Shown here: positions 1-7,802 of the stretch, in pieces | Numbering within the stretch: the first letter of the stretch is position 1 | Layout of the letters: every line of letters starts with the position of its first letter | Assembly (NCBI GenBank): GCA_963730315.1 | Contig: CAVSRD010000010.1 | Coordinates: forward strand, 1-10,940 | Reading direction: 5' to 3' | Length of the DNA stretch: 10,940 nt | Source: VRUE01 sp963730315 | GTDB lineage: Bacteria > Actinomycetota > Thermoleophilia > Solirubrobacterales > 70-9 | The notes under the pieces: generated by a model | What the model saw: only the letters and a program-made list of their open reading frames with translations | What the model was told of the DNA's origin: nothing | Database searches by the model: none | Translations under genes and position numbers: made by a program

Positions 1-2
1 TC

Positions 3-3000
3 TCCTGTGCACAAACGGCCGGGCCGCCGCCGAGCAACTGGGTCTCGAGCCCCGCTTGCGGACCGAGCTCCGGAACCTGGCCACCCAGCATCGTGGCGAC
101 GTCCTCGTTCGTCGCCAACATCAACACCTATCAGGCCAACTATCCCGGCAATGTCGCCTGGAACCTGTACACCTTCGGGACCGACATCGACGGCGGTTGG
201 AAGAGCCCTTATCTCGCATCCGCCCCGGACGACGCGACGCAGGTGCCCGGTTACCCGACCTACAGCGGGGGCAACTACCGCTGGGAATGGTCGATGGTCT
301 ATGAATGGTCGGTCAATCTCGGCCCCGGGGGTACGGACTGCGGTGGAGAGGCCATCTACTTCGTCACCGGCGTGTCGCACCACTCGCCACCCAAGTGCGC
401 CGGTTGCGACAACGACACGTTCCCACCGCCTTCCGACCCGAGATTCTCCGACTGGGGCGACGACCCGGACAGCTACGGCACCACCGAGGCCAGCGGCGGC
501 GCCCGCCACTACATCACCGTCGACGGGCCCTACCTCGGAGCCGACCTGCAGGCCGAGCCCGACGGCCAGCCGACGGCCGACTCCAGCGGCGACGGCAGCG
601 AAGAGGACGGGGTGACGGCGATCGTCGACGGCAACTGGACCGCCGGGTCCACCCAGTCGATCGACGTCGTGGTCTCCAACGCCCCGAGCGGCGCCCTGCT
701 CGCCGGCTGGTTCGACTGGAACCATGACGGGGACTTCAACGACGCGGGCGAGTACTTCACCTGGAACGTGTCGAACGGCACGAACACCCTCAGCCTCACC
801 GTCGGCACCGGCTTCGACTGGGCGACCAACGACCTCTACACCCGCTTCCGCATCTTCTCCAGCGCCGCCGCGGCGCCGGGCGGCTCGCTGACCCAGGCCG
901 ACTTCGTCGGCACCGCGACCGACGGCGAGGTCGAGGACTACCGCTTCGAGGCCGGCAGCCTGCCGGTGACCTTGAACGCCGTCGGCAGCGAGCGGACCCC
1001 CGGGGGCGACCTCACGGTGCGCTGGCAGACGGCGTCGGAGACCGACAACGTCGGCTTCGAGGTGTGGGGACTGGTGCGCGGGACGTGGCAGCCGCTCAGC
1101 GACCTGATCGCCAGCCGCAGCATGACCTCCGGACTGCCGGAGACCTACGAAGCGCAGGTCTCGGCACCGCCGGGGCTCACCGCGATCCGGCTCGTCGACT
1201 ACGACAGCCGCGGACGGCAGGAGCGCTTCGGCTCCTTCCAGGTCGGCGGCGGCTACGGCGACTTCCAGCCGGTCCGCGAGATCGACTGGAGCGGCCCCCG
1301 GGCCGAGCGCGAGGAGCGGCTGCGGCAGCAGGGCTTCACGGACGTCGCGCGGCCGACGGGCCGTCCGGGCGTGGCGGCGGAGCCCGCCGCGCGCTGGAAG
1401 AAGGTACGGCAGACGGCGCCGGTCCGCGGCGCGGCGGTGGACCGGCCGCAGGTCACGTCGATCGCGGCGGCGGCCTCGCACGGGCACGCCGGCACCACCG
1501 GTGGCACGATCGCGGTCGCCACGGGTCCCAGCACGCACGTCGCGGTCACCGAGCGCGGCATCCAGCGGGTCAGCTACGAGGCGCTGCGCGACGGCGGCCT
1601 CGACCTGGCCGGGGTGCAGAACCGCGACATCGCCGTCACCTGGCGGGGCGAGCCGGTGGAGCGGTGGATCGAGGGCGGGCCGAAGTTCGGCCCCGGCAGC
1701 AGCATCGAGTTCCTCGGCAACCCACCGCAGGGCGACGACGCTCTCTACATCGACGCCAATCTGTACCAGGTCTCGGTCGACTCTTCGCGCGCCCGCAGCG
1801 CACGGTCGATCGGGTTCGGCAAGGCGAAACGCGAATCGTCGTCGTATCTCCGGCAGGCTCGGATGGACCGGCCCCTGATCTACCGCCAGCAGTCCCCCAC
1901 CGGCGATCCGTGGGTCGAGCAGAGCCTGCTGGTGCGCGGCGGGCGGACGACCACGGTGACGCTCGACCTGCCGGTCGACGGCCCGGTCGCCGACGGCCCG
2001 AGCCACCTGCGGGTCGGCCTGGGCACGATCACCGATCTTCCGGACCTGCGCGACGCCGCCGGCAAGGTCATCCCGGAGCACAACGTCGAGGTCTGGTTCC
2101 GCGGACCCGACGGCGCCTTCGCCCCCGCGGCCACCTCCTCGACGTCGGGGCAGGCCGAGTGGACGATCGAGGCCACGCTGCCGGCCGGTTGGCTGGCCGC
2201 CGGCGTCAACCAGGTCCAGCTCCGCTTCTCCACCCAGTACAGCTACTCCCTCGTGCTGGTGGACGACTACGAGGTGAGCTACCCCAGCCCCTACCGCGGC
2301 CCGACCCTCGACTTCGCCGCCGACCCGTGGTCCTCGGGGTACCAGATCGAGGGCTTCGCCACGTCGGACGTCATCGCCTATGCGCAGGACGAGGACGGAT
2401 CGCTGACCCGCTTGACGCCGCGGGTCGCCCCCCGCAGCGGAGGTTTCGTGGCCGAGCTGCGGCCGATGGATGCGGCGCACTTCTGGGTCACCGAGTCGCC
2501 CTTCCATCCCGCGGTGTTCACCACCGAGGCTCCGCCGGATCTCCTCTCCGGCGCGGCCGACCTGGTGGTGATCGCCGGATCGAGCTTCGTCGGCAGCACC
2601 GCGCTCGACGACTACGTCGCCCAGCGCTCCGAGTACGATCCGATCGTGGTCGACGTCGAGGACATCTACAACGCGGTGGGGTACGGCATGGCGCTGCCGT
2701 CCGCGATCACGAGCTACCTGCGGGCCCGGGACGCGACGCATCCCTTCACCCAGGTCCAGCTCGTCGGCACCGACTGCTACGACCGCTTGAACTACATCTC
2801 CCAGTGCGTGAGCTTCCTCCCCCTGCCGACCGCACCGGTCGGCATCAACCTCTTCACGCCGAGCCAGAATCGCCTCGTCGACCTCGACGGTGACGGGGTC
2901 GGCGACAAGGCGGTGGGCCAGTTCTCGGTGCGCGACGAGAGCGAGCTGGCGACGATCGTCGCCAAGGCGGACGCCTGGGACGAGAGCGGCCTGTCGGCCA

Positions 3001-3578
3001 AGGACTCCGTGCTGCTCATCGCCGAGGAGACCGACGGCATCAACAGCTTCTCCGGCCAGGTCGCGCGGCTGGCGAGCGCCTTCCCCTGGGACGAGAGCGA
3101 CGTCCTCGACATGGCGGCCCACCCGCAGATCCAGACGGCCCGGGATGCGATGCGCGCCTCGCTGGACGAGGGGCGGGCCCTGACCGTCTTCTCGGGGCAC
3201 TCCTCGCCGACGGTGTGGGCGTTCCGCGGCCTGCTGACGACGAGCACGGCGGCCGCGCTGACCAACCACGGATTGCCGACGGTCATGATCCCGTTGGCCT
3301 GCGAGTCGACCTACGACATCAGCCCCAACGCCAACGTCCTGGGGCACCAGCTGCTCTTCGCCGGGGATCAGGGTGCGCTGGCGATCAGCGGCGCGGTGGC
3401 GCTCTCCAACCTGGACGAGAACGAGCTGATGGCCGACCACGTCCTCGCCGGCCTGAAGGCCGGGCTCACCCTGGGCGAGGCGGTGGCGGAGGGGCGCCGT
3501 GTGCTCGGCTCCGAGCGCCAGGAGCTCCTGGACAACTGGACGACCCAGGGCGACGTCGCCGTCAGGATGGGGCACTAG
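3..3578 (+). CDS. Gingipain-like C25 cysteine peptidase with GEVED-like domain, 5' partial
   Basis: Large protein, probably a secreted or surface cysteine endopeptidase. The frame is open to the left edge (first full codon at 3). A GTG at 93 is the first possible start inside the window, but the residues before it read smoothly, so the gene very likely begins outside and no signal peptide can be judged. Numbering from that GTG: residues 118-173 have the Asp-rich SDWGDDPDSYGT stretch and EEDGV; 174-286 look like a GEVED domain with WFDWNHDGDFNDAGE and a closing DGEVEDYRF; about 290-385 resemble a beta-sandwich linker (WQTASETDNVGFEV); about 830-1160 form the C25 domain. The likely catalytic pair is His1036 (FSGHSS) and Cys1070 (PLACEST), 34 residues apart, close to the gingipain spacing. 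DLDGDGVGD near 930 resembles a calcium loop. It stops 38 bases before the lasso precursor A1, so cotranscription is possible. Family call is firm; substrate is unknown. Confidence 0.85.
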   Translation, partial: SCAQTAGPPPSNWVSSPACGPSSGTWPPSIVATSSFVANINTYQANYPGNVAWNLYTFGTDIDGGWKSPYLASAPDDATQVPGYPTYSGGNYRWEWSMVYEWSVNLGPGGTDCGGEAIYFVTGVSHHSPPKCAGCDNDTFPPPSDPRFSDWGDDPDSYGTTEASGGARHYITVDGPYLGADLQAEPDGQPTADSSGDGSEEDGVTAIVDGNWTAGSTQSIDVVVSNAPSGALLAGWFDWNHDGDFNDAGEYFTWNVSNGTNTLSLTVGTGFDWATNDLYTRFRIFSSAAAAPGGSLTQADFVGTATDGEVEDYRFEAGSLPVTLNAVGSERTPGGDLTVRWQTASETDNVGFEVWGLVRGTWQPLSDLIASRSMTSGLPETYEAQVSAPPGLTAIRLVDYDSRGRQERFGSFQVGGGYGDFQPVREIDWSGPRAEREERLRQQGFTDVARPTGRPGVAAEPAARWKKVRQTAPVRGAAVDRPQVTSIAAAASHGHAGTTGGTIAVATGPSTHVAVTERGIQRVSYEALRDGGLDLAGVQNRDIAVTWRGEPVERWIEGGPKFGPGSSIEFLGNPPQGDDALYIDANLYQVSVDSSRARSARSIGFGKAKRESSSYLRQARMDRPLIYRQQSPTGDPWVEQSLLVRGGRTTTVTLDLPVDGPVADGPSHLRVGLGTITDLPDLRDAAGKVIPEHNVEVWFRGPDGAFAPAATSSTSGQAEWTIEATLPAGWLAAGVNQVQLRFSTQYSYSLVLVDDYEVSYPSPYRGPTLDFAADPWSSGYQIEGFATSDVIAYAQDEDGSLTRLTPRVAPRSGGFVAELRPMDAAHFWVTESPFHPAVFTTEAPPDLLSGAADLVVIAGSSFVGSTALDDYVAQRSEYDPIVVDVEDIYNAVGYGMALPSAITSYLRARDATHPFTQVQLVGTDCYDRLNYISQCVSFLPLPTAPVGINLFTPSQNRLVDLDGDGVGDKAVGQFSVRDESELATIVAKADAWDESGLSAKDSVLLIAEETDGINSFSGQVARLASAFPWDESDVLDMAAHPQIQTARDAMRASLDEGRALTVFSGHSSPTVWAFRGLLTTSTAAALTNHGLPTVMIPLACESTYDISPNANVLGHQLLFAGDQGALAISGAVALSNLDENELMADHVLAGLKAGLTLGEAVAEGRRVLGSERQELLDNWTTQGDVAVRMGH

Positions 3579-3602
3579 ATCTTGCGGTACCGAGTCACGG
3601 AC

Positions 3603-3610
3603 GGGAGGGG
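3603..3610 (+). promoter_or_regulatory. Ribosome binding site of lasso precursor A1
   Basis: A GGGAGGGG run ends 6 bases before the ATG at 3617. The precursor frame is open far upstream (to 3215), so this purine run is the main reason for placing the start at 3617. It is the clearest Shine-Dalgarno sequence in the window; the other biosynthetic genes start with little or none, mostly at overlapping or near-overlapping junctions. Confidence 0.6.
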
Positions 3611-3616
3611 CGACCG

Positions 3617-3826
3617 ATGAAACCAACCGAATCGCGGCAGCGACGGGGAACGAGCCCGGCAGCCGGAGACTGCTCGTGCACGGCGCCCGGCCCGCTCCTC
3701 GAACCGCGGTCTCGGCTCACCTATCGGCCGCCTCTCTTCGAGTGCCACGGGCGCCTCGCCGAGATGACCCGTTTTGGCGGCTCGGACATCGTGGACTCGG
3801 GGAGCGGTCTGGGCGCTCAGCCGTAG
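3617..3826 (+). CDS. Lasso peptide precursor A1
   Basis: A 69-residue precursor for a ribosomally made, post-translationally modified peptide. The leader contains the lasso recognition pattern: Tyr36, Pro39, Leu40, Gly45 and Thr51, in the string TYRPPLFECHGRLAEMTR. By the rule that Thr sits at -2, the core is residues 53-69, FGGSDIVDSGSGLGAQP. Asp8 of this core is the expected acceptor for a macrolactam with Phe1, giving an 8-residue ring and a 9-residue tail rich in Gly and Ser. The N-terminal 30 residues are longer than needed and include two Cys. The neighbouring cyclase and kinase, and the similar leader in the opposite operon, support the call. A core starting at Gly54 would need a rare 7-residue ring. 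The precursor call is strong; core boundary and ring are inferred. Confidence 0.85.
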   Translation: MKPTESRQRRGTSPAAGDCSCTAPGPLLEPRSRLTYRPPLFECHGRLAEMTRFGGSDIVDSGSGLGAQP

Positions 3827-3835
3827 CCGTTCGGC

Positions 3836-3861
3836 GCCTACCGGTCCCCATCCCGGTGCGC
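3836..3861 (+). promoter_or_regulatory. Hairpin between lasso precursor A1 and cyclase C1
   Basis: Arms 3836-3844 and 3853-3861 pair over nine positions with one C-C mismatch and one G-T wobble around an 8-base loop. The inner five pairs (ACCGG with CCGGT) are perfect. No T run follows, so it is not a full intrinsic terminator. In several proteobacterial lasso operons a hairpin between precursor and maturation genes is thought to favour precursor mRNA; this may do the same. Function here is inferred from position. Confidence 0.4.
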
Positions 3862-3892
3862 TGGCGCTACCGCTGATCGATCCGGTTGCAGA

Positions 3893-5748
3893 TTGAGCGC
3901 CTTCGTCTGCATCTTTCATCGCGACGGGGCGCCTGTCGACCCGCGCTGGCTCCATCGCCTCGCGCAGCCCCTCGCCCTCTACGGCGACGAAGTCTCCACG
4001 TACTGTGGGGGCTCGCTCGGCATCGCGGTGCGGCACCGGGCCTCCCCGACGAATCCGCACGGCCCGCGGACCGATCCGCGGACGGGAAGGGTGGTCGCGG
4101 TGGCGGGCCGGTTCCGCCGGCTCGGCGTTGCCTCCGGCGAGTCCGCGGGCACTGGATCTCATGGCCTCGAGGCGGTTGGCATTGAGGCGGTGCTCGCCCG
4201 GTGCGGCGACGAGGACCACGACTGGCTGGCCGACACGTGCGGTTCCTTCGCCCTGGTGGTCGCCGATCCGCGCCGCGGCCGGCTGACCATCGCCCGCGAT
4301 CACCTGGGCGACCATGCGGTCCACTACTTCCTCACGCCGTCCCTCCTCATCGCGGCCAGCGAGCCGGCCGCGATCCTCGCCCACGACGCCGTCTCCAGCG
4401 ACCTCGACGAGACCGCCGCCGCCCGCTTCCTCGGCTTCCGGTTCGGTGCCGGTGAGCGGAGCTTCTTCCGCCACATCCGGCAGCTTCCGCCGGCGCATCG
4501 TCTCGACGTCTCCGAAGCCCGGGAGAGCGTCGAGCCGTACTGGCGCTTCCGGCGCCTGCCGGCCGGAGGAGATCGCCGGCCGGAGGAGATCGCGGACGAC
4601 TTCCTGGACCGCCTGGAGCGATCCGTCGCTGAAGAGGTGGCCGGCGACGAGCCGGCACGGCTGGCCCTGTCCCTCAGCGGCGGCCTCGACTCGACCGCCA
4701 TCGCGGCCGTCGCGCCACACGGCGTTCGCGCCTTCTCCTGGACCTTCGCGGAGACGCCGGCGGCCGACGAGCGCCCGCGGATCGAGGCCGTTTCCCGCCA
4801 TCTCGGCCTGCCGGTCGAGTGGGTGCCCGGGCGACGGGCTGCACCCGCTCGCCGGCGACTTCGCCGCCCGCTTCGTCGATCCGAGCTCGCCCTATGTCAA
4901 TCCGTTCGCAGCGCTGAAGGGCCGCCTCTACGACGCCGCCCGGGCCGCGGGATGCGAGCGGGTCCTGGTCGGCGACGGCGGCGACGCGCTGTACGCCGCT
5001 CGCGTGTTCTGGTTGCGCGATCTCGTGGCCGCCCGCGAGCCGGGCGCGCTGCGCAGCCTGGCCGCGACGCTGCGGCGTGCCGGACGGGGCGACCGTTTCG
5101 CACGCCGACGCCCTCACCCGGCTGCTGCCGCTCGGCGGGTTGCGAAAGCCGCTCCGCCGCCTGCTCCGCGGCACGCCGTTGCCGTGGCTGACCGCGGACG
5201 CACGAGCCGCGCTCCCGGCCGAGCCGCTGTCGCCGATCCTCCCCCCGGGACCGCGGCGAGCCCGCTACGAGCTCTGCGTCGGCGCCAAGCACAGCGAGCT
5301 CGAAAGCGAGGAGCGGCGCCTGTTCGCCGCCTGCGGAATCGAGCGCAGCAATCCCTTCTGGTCCTGGCCGCTACTCGAGGCGGCGATCCAGCTTCCCGCC
5401 TACTGGTACCACCGCGACGGCCGGGACAAGCCGCTGACCCGCCTGGCGCTCCGCGGGCGGCTGCCGGAGAGCGTCCTCCAAGGCGACCGGAGCGGGCTGC
5501 TGGGAACCTTCTTCCTGCGCGGGATCGAGCTTCGCCAGGCGGAGCTTCGCGAAACGGTCTTCCGGCACCCACGTTCGGACTGGCAGCGCTACGTGCACCG
5601 CGATTGGCTCGAACCGTACCTGTCGGCGACCCGGTCGATCGCTTTCGGCCATACCATCCTGTGGCGGGTGATCAGCTACGAGCTGTGGCATCGCCGGTTG
5701 ATCGGCCGAGCGCAGGAGCTCCAGGGCATGCGGTACCGCGAACGATGA
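3893..5748 (+). CDS. Lasso cyclase C1, asparagine-synthetase-like (two apparent frameshifts)
   Basis: ATP-dependent macrolactam synthetase expected to adenylate the core Asp side chain and join it to the new N-terminus. The start is TTG at 3893 (SAFVCIFHRDGAPVDP), the only sensible start after the precursor stop. The N-terminal glutaminase-like domain lacks the nucleophilic Cys at position 2 (Ser instead), as in lasso cyclases. The ATP pyrophosphate loop SGGLDS is at residues 262-267. The reading then moves to the next frame near 4829-4831 (GGG), continues with GDGLHPLAGDF and the GDGGD motif coded at 4971-4985, and moves again at about 5086-5106 into the frame of DALTRLLPLGGL through RYRER. 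Each shift behaves as one extra base. Removing two bases gives 617 residues, normal for the family. Assembly error or a decayed gene are both possible. Its TGA overlaps the kinase ATG (ATGA). Confidence 0.85.
4561..4593 (+). repeat. Tandem 16-base direct repeat inside cyclase C1
   Basis: Two identical 16-base copies (GGCCGGAGGAGATCGC) occupy 4561-4576 and 4578-4593, period 17. They lie in the variable linker before the synthetase domain. The reading frame before and after agrees in this copy number, so loss of one unit would break the gene. Confidence 0.75.
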
Positions 5749-6815
5749 CGGACCGGCTCAGCGAAGTCTCCGGCGTCGTCTACGGAATCCACCTCCGCGG
5801 CAGGCTACCCGCCGTCTTCGCGCCGTATCTCCTGGCCGCTCGCGGCGATCCCGCGGCCACGACGGTCCCCCTCACGGTGACCTTCCGGACCGTCCGGACG
5901 GTGCCGGAGGTCGAGGAGATCTGGGTCTCGCAGACGGGGGAGGCGGAGTCCGTGGAGCGCCTCGCCCTCTTTCGCGTCGCGGGCGGCTTCGGGCTCCGCT
6001 TCACGGGCGAGGACCGTGGGCTGGTGCGCTGTACGCGCGAGCGGATCGAGCTCGAGTGGTCGGCGGCGGCCTCCGCAGCGCCCCACGGCTTCTTCGCCTA
6101 CGTCCTGCCCCTCTGGCTCGAGCTGTGCGGCGTGCCCGTGCTCCACGGCAGCGCGGTGACGGTGGCCGGGCGAGCCGTCGGCTTCCTCGGGCCGAGCGGC
6201 ATCGGCAAGTCGGTCCTCTGCGCCGAGCTTCTGCGCCTCGGATGCGGCTTCGTCGCCGACGACGGGCTCGCCCTGGAGCCGGCGGAGGACGGCGGCTGGT
6301 GCTGTCTCGACGGCCCGCCCATGATGCGCTTGTGGCCCAGCGGGCTCGCGGGGCGGCTTGACGTCGCGGCGGAAAGCCTGCCGCGGGTCCGCGAAGGCGG
6401 CGACAAGAGGCGGCTTCCACTCCGCCGCGACGCGGACCCGGGCGGGCCGCCCGCAGAGGGGCTTCTCGCGTCTCCCTCGCCGGCGACCGGGTCACCGTCG
6501 GACGTGGAACCGTACCGCCACGCGCTCGCGGCCCTCTACGTGCTGGAGCGTCGAGCCGACCCGGACGGGCCGGTGCGCCTCACCGCGTGCGCGCCGCGCG
6601 AGGCGCTGGTACGGCTGGTCGGGCACGGTGTCGCCGCGGCACCGGCAGCGGTCCTGGGGCTGGCCGAGCGACGGCTCGAGCGGCTCGCCGAGGTCGCCGA
6701 GACGGTCCCGGTGCGGCGACTCGGCTTCCCCAGCGGCATCGACTCGGCGGAGAGCATCCTGCGGCTGATCGAGCGCGATCTGCGAGACCTGGAGGAAGGC
6801 CCGGAGGCCCGGTAG
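5745..6815 (+). CDS. HPr-kinase-like protein K1 of the lasso cluster
   Basis: A 356-residue protein of the HPrK-like kinase group seen in some lasso clusters, where characterised members (paeninodin type) phosphorylate the C-terminal Ser of the precursor. Visible motifs: His134 in LHGSAV, the P-loop GPSGIGKS at 149-156, the acidic pair Asp172-Asp173 in FVADDG, then MMRLWPSG and DKRRLPL, and a C-terminal PVRRLGFPSG segment shared with K2. About the first 120 residues are variable, as usual for this group. An insert rich in Pro, Gly and Ser follows KRRLPL. The ATG overlaps the cyclase TGA, implying coupled translation. Precursor A1 ends in Pro, so a phosphorylated residue would have to be one of its internal Ser residues or lie in another peptide. 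Family is clear; target is inferred. Confidence 0.82.
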   Translation: MTDRLSEVSGVVYGIHLRGRLPAVFAPYLLAARGDPAATTVPLTVTFRTVRTVPEVEEIWVSQTGEAESVERLALFRVAGGFGLRFTGEDRGLVRCTRERIELEWSAAASAAPHGFFAYVLPLWLELCGVPVLHGSAVTVAGRAVGFLGPSGIGKSVLCAELLRLGCGFVADDGLALEPAEDGGWCCLDGPPMMRLWPSGLAGRLDVAAESLPRVREGGDKRRLPLRRDADPGGPPAEGLLASPSPATGSPSDVEPYRHALAALYVLERRADPDGPVRLTACAPREALVRLVGHGVAAAPAAVLGLAERRLERLAEVAETVPVRRLGFPSGIDSAESILRLIERDLRDLEEGPEAR

Positions 6816-6819
6816 CAGC

Positions 6820-7802
6820 TCAGGCGCGTCGCGGCCTGCGCGCCGCCTCCAACGCCGCTGTGACGGCAGGCTTCAGGTGTTCAAAGCCACTCGGGTACAC
6901 GAGGCGCCGCACCGGCACCACCTCGACCAGCCGGGCCAGCAGGTCGAGGCGGCGCTCCTGCAACCCGGCCCGGGCGGCGAGGCGCGGCAGGAAGGAGCCC
7001 GCCAGCAAGGCGACCACCGCCTGCGACGGAGGACGGGCTCGATCTCCGCCCCGACCGCATCGTCGCGGCGCTCGACCAGGAAGACGGCCGCGAGTGGGCA
7101 GGGCTCGCCGTGGAAGGCGCCGAAACCGTGCGGACCCACCGCGACGCGGCGCTTGTCGAGGCTCGAGAGCACCCTGGGAAGCTCCTCGGCGGCACCGGCG
7201 AAGCGCTCCGCCTCCTGCGGCCAGAAGCGCATCTGCGGATAGCCGGGGCGGGCACGGAGCGAGCCGTCGGGCAGAGCTTCGAGCGGCAGGACGTCGTCGG
7301 TCAGCAAAGGGAATCCCTGCTCGACGAGCGTCGCCGCCAAGGAGCTCTTGCCGCCCCCGTGGTGGGCCAGGAAGACGATGGCCCGCCCGTCCGCCACGAC
7401 GGCGGACGCATGCAGGCAAACGATTCCCTGCAGCTCCAACCAGAAGGAAAGGACCGGCCCGAGGAGTCGCAGCTCCACCAGCTCGGGCGGAACCCCGGCG
7501 ACCGGCACGGCCACGATGCGGCGGTCGCCGACGAAGAAGGCCCCCACCGAGTGGAAATCCAGTACCCACCAGGGCCCGCGGCGGGCGAGGCGGGTTACCG
7601 GACGGCCGTCAGAAGCGTGCTCCGGGCTCTCCCAGCAGGGCGTCTCATCCGCCGGGTCGTCGGCCATCTCGGGGGGGCCACCGGCGACGTCGACGGCGAT
7701 GTCGGGCGGACCGCAGGCCGGTTCGAGCTGATGCGACAGGTCGACCGCCGACGCCAGGTTCAAGCCGTAGATGCGACCCTCGGCGCGAACGCCCTCAACC
7801 AT
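6820..7802 (-). CDS. HPr-kinase-like protein K2 (one apparent frameshift)
   Basis: Second kinase of the same group. ATG at 7802 (MVEGVRAEGRIYGLNL) overlaps the end of the PRTase-PqqD gene by 8 bases; upstream in-frame residues are antisense-like and were left out. Motifs: His131 in LHASAV, a P-loop variant AHHGGGKSS with Lys152, Asp169-Asp170 in LLTDDV, YPQMRFWP, and DKRRVAV near 220. After IEPVL (about residue 258) the natural continuation SQAVVALLAGSFLP through PVRRLVYPSG and the TGA at 6822-6820 lies in another frame. Restoring one G at 7028-7029 (a C on the coding strand) gives PVLPSQAVV, matching K1 PREALVRL, and 327 residues in total. Without it the product loses its C-terminal segment. 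It ends 4 bases from the K1 stop on the other strand. Assembly error and true decay are both possible. Confidence 0.78.

Noticed and set aside
1064..2893. A 609-residue frame inside the C25 peptidase gene
   Set aside because: Arg/Pro/Gly-rich with no recognisable domain and fully overlapped by the peptidase frame.
3575..4801. A 408-residue antisense frame over A1 and the start of C1
   Set aside because: Low-complexity Arg/Gly/Ala-rich product opposite well-supported genes; a typical shadow frame in GC-rich DNA.
4829..4831. Programmed ribosomal frameshift in C1
   Set aside because: No slippery heptamer with a downstream structure was seen, and two successive shifts in the same direction plus one in K2 fit indels better.
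4314..6815. One 833-residue frame that looks like a cyclase-kinase fusion
   Set aside because: Only 4832 to about 5090 and 5745 to 6815 carry family-like sequence in this frame. Between them the cyclase continues in another frame up to its own stop at 5748, so this is a frameshifted cyclase followed by a separate kinase.
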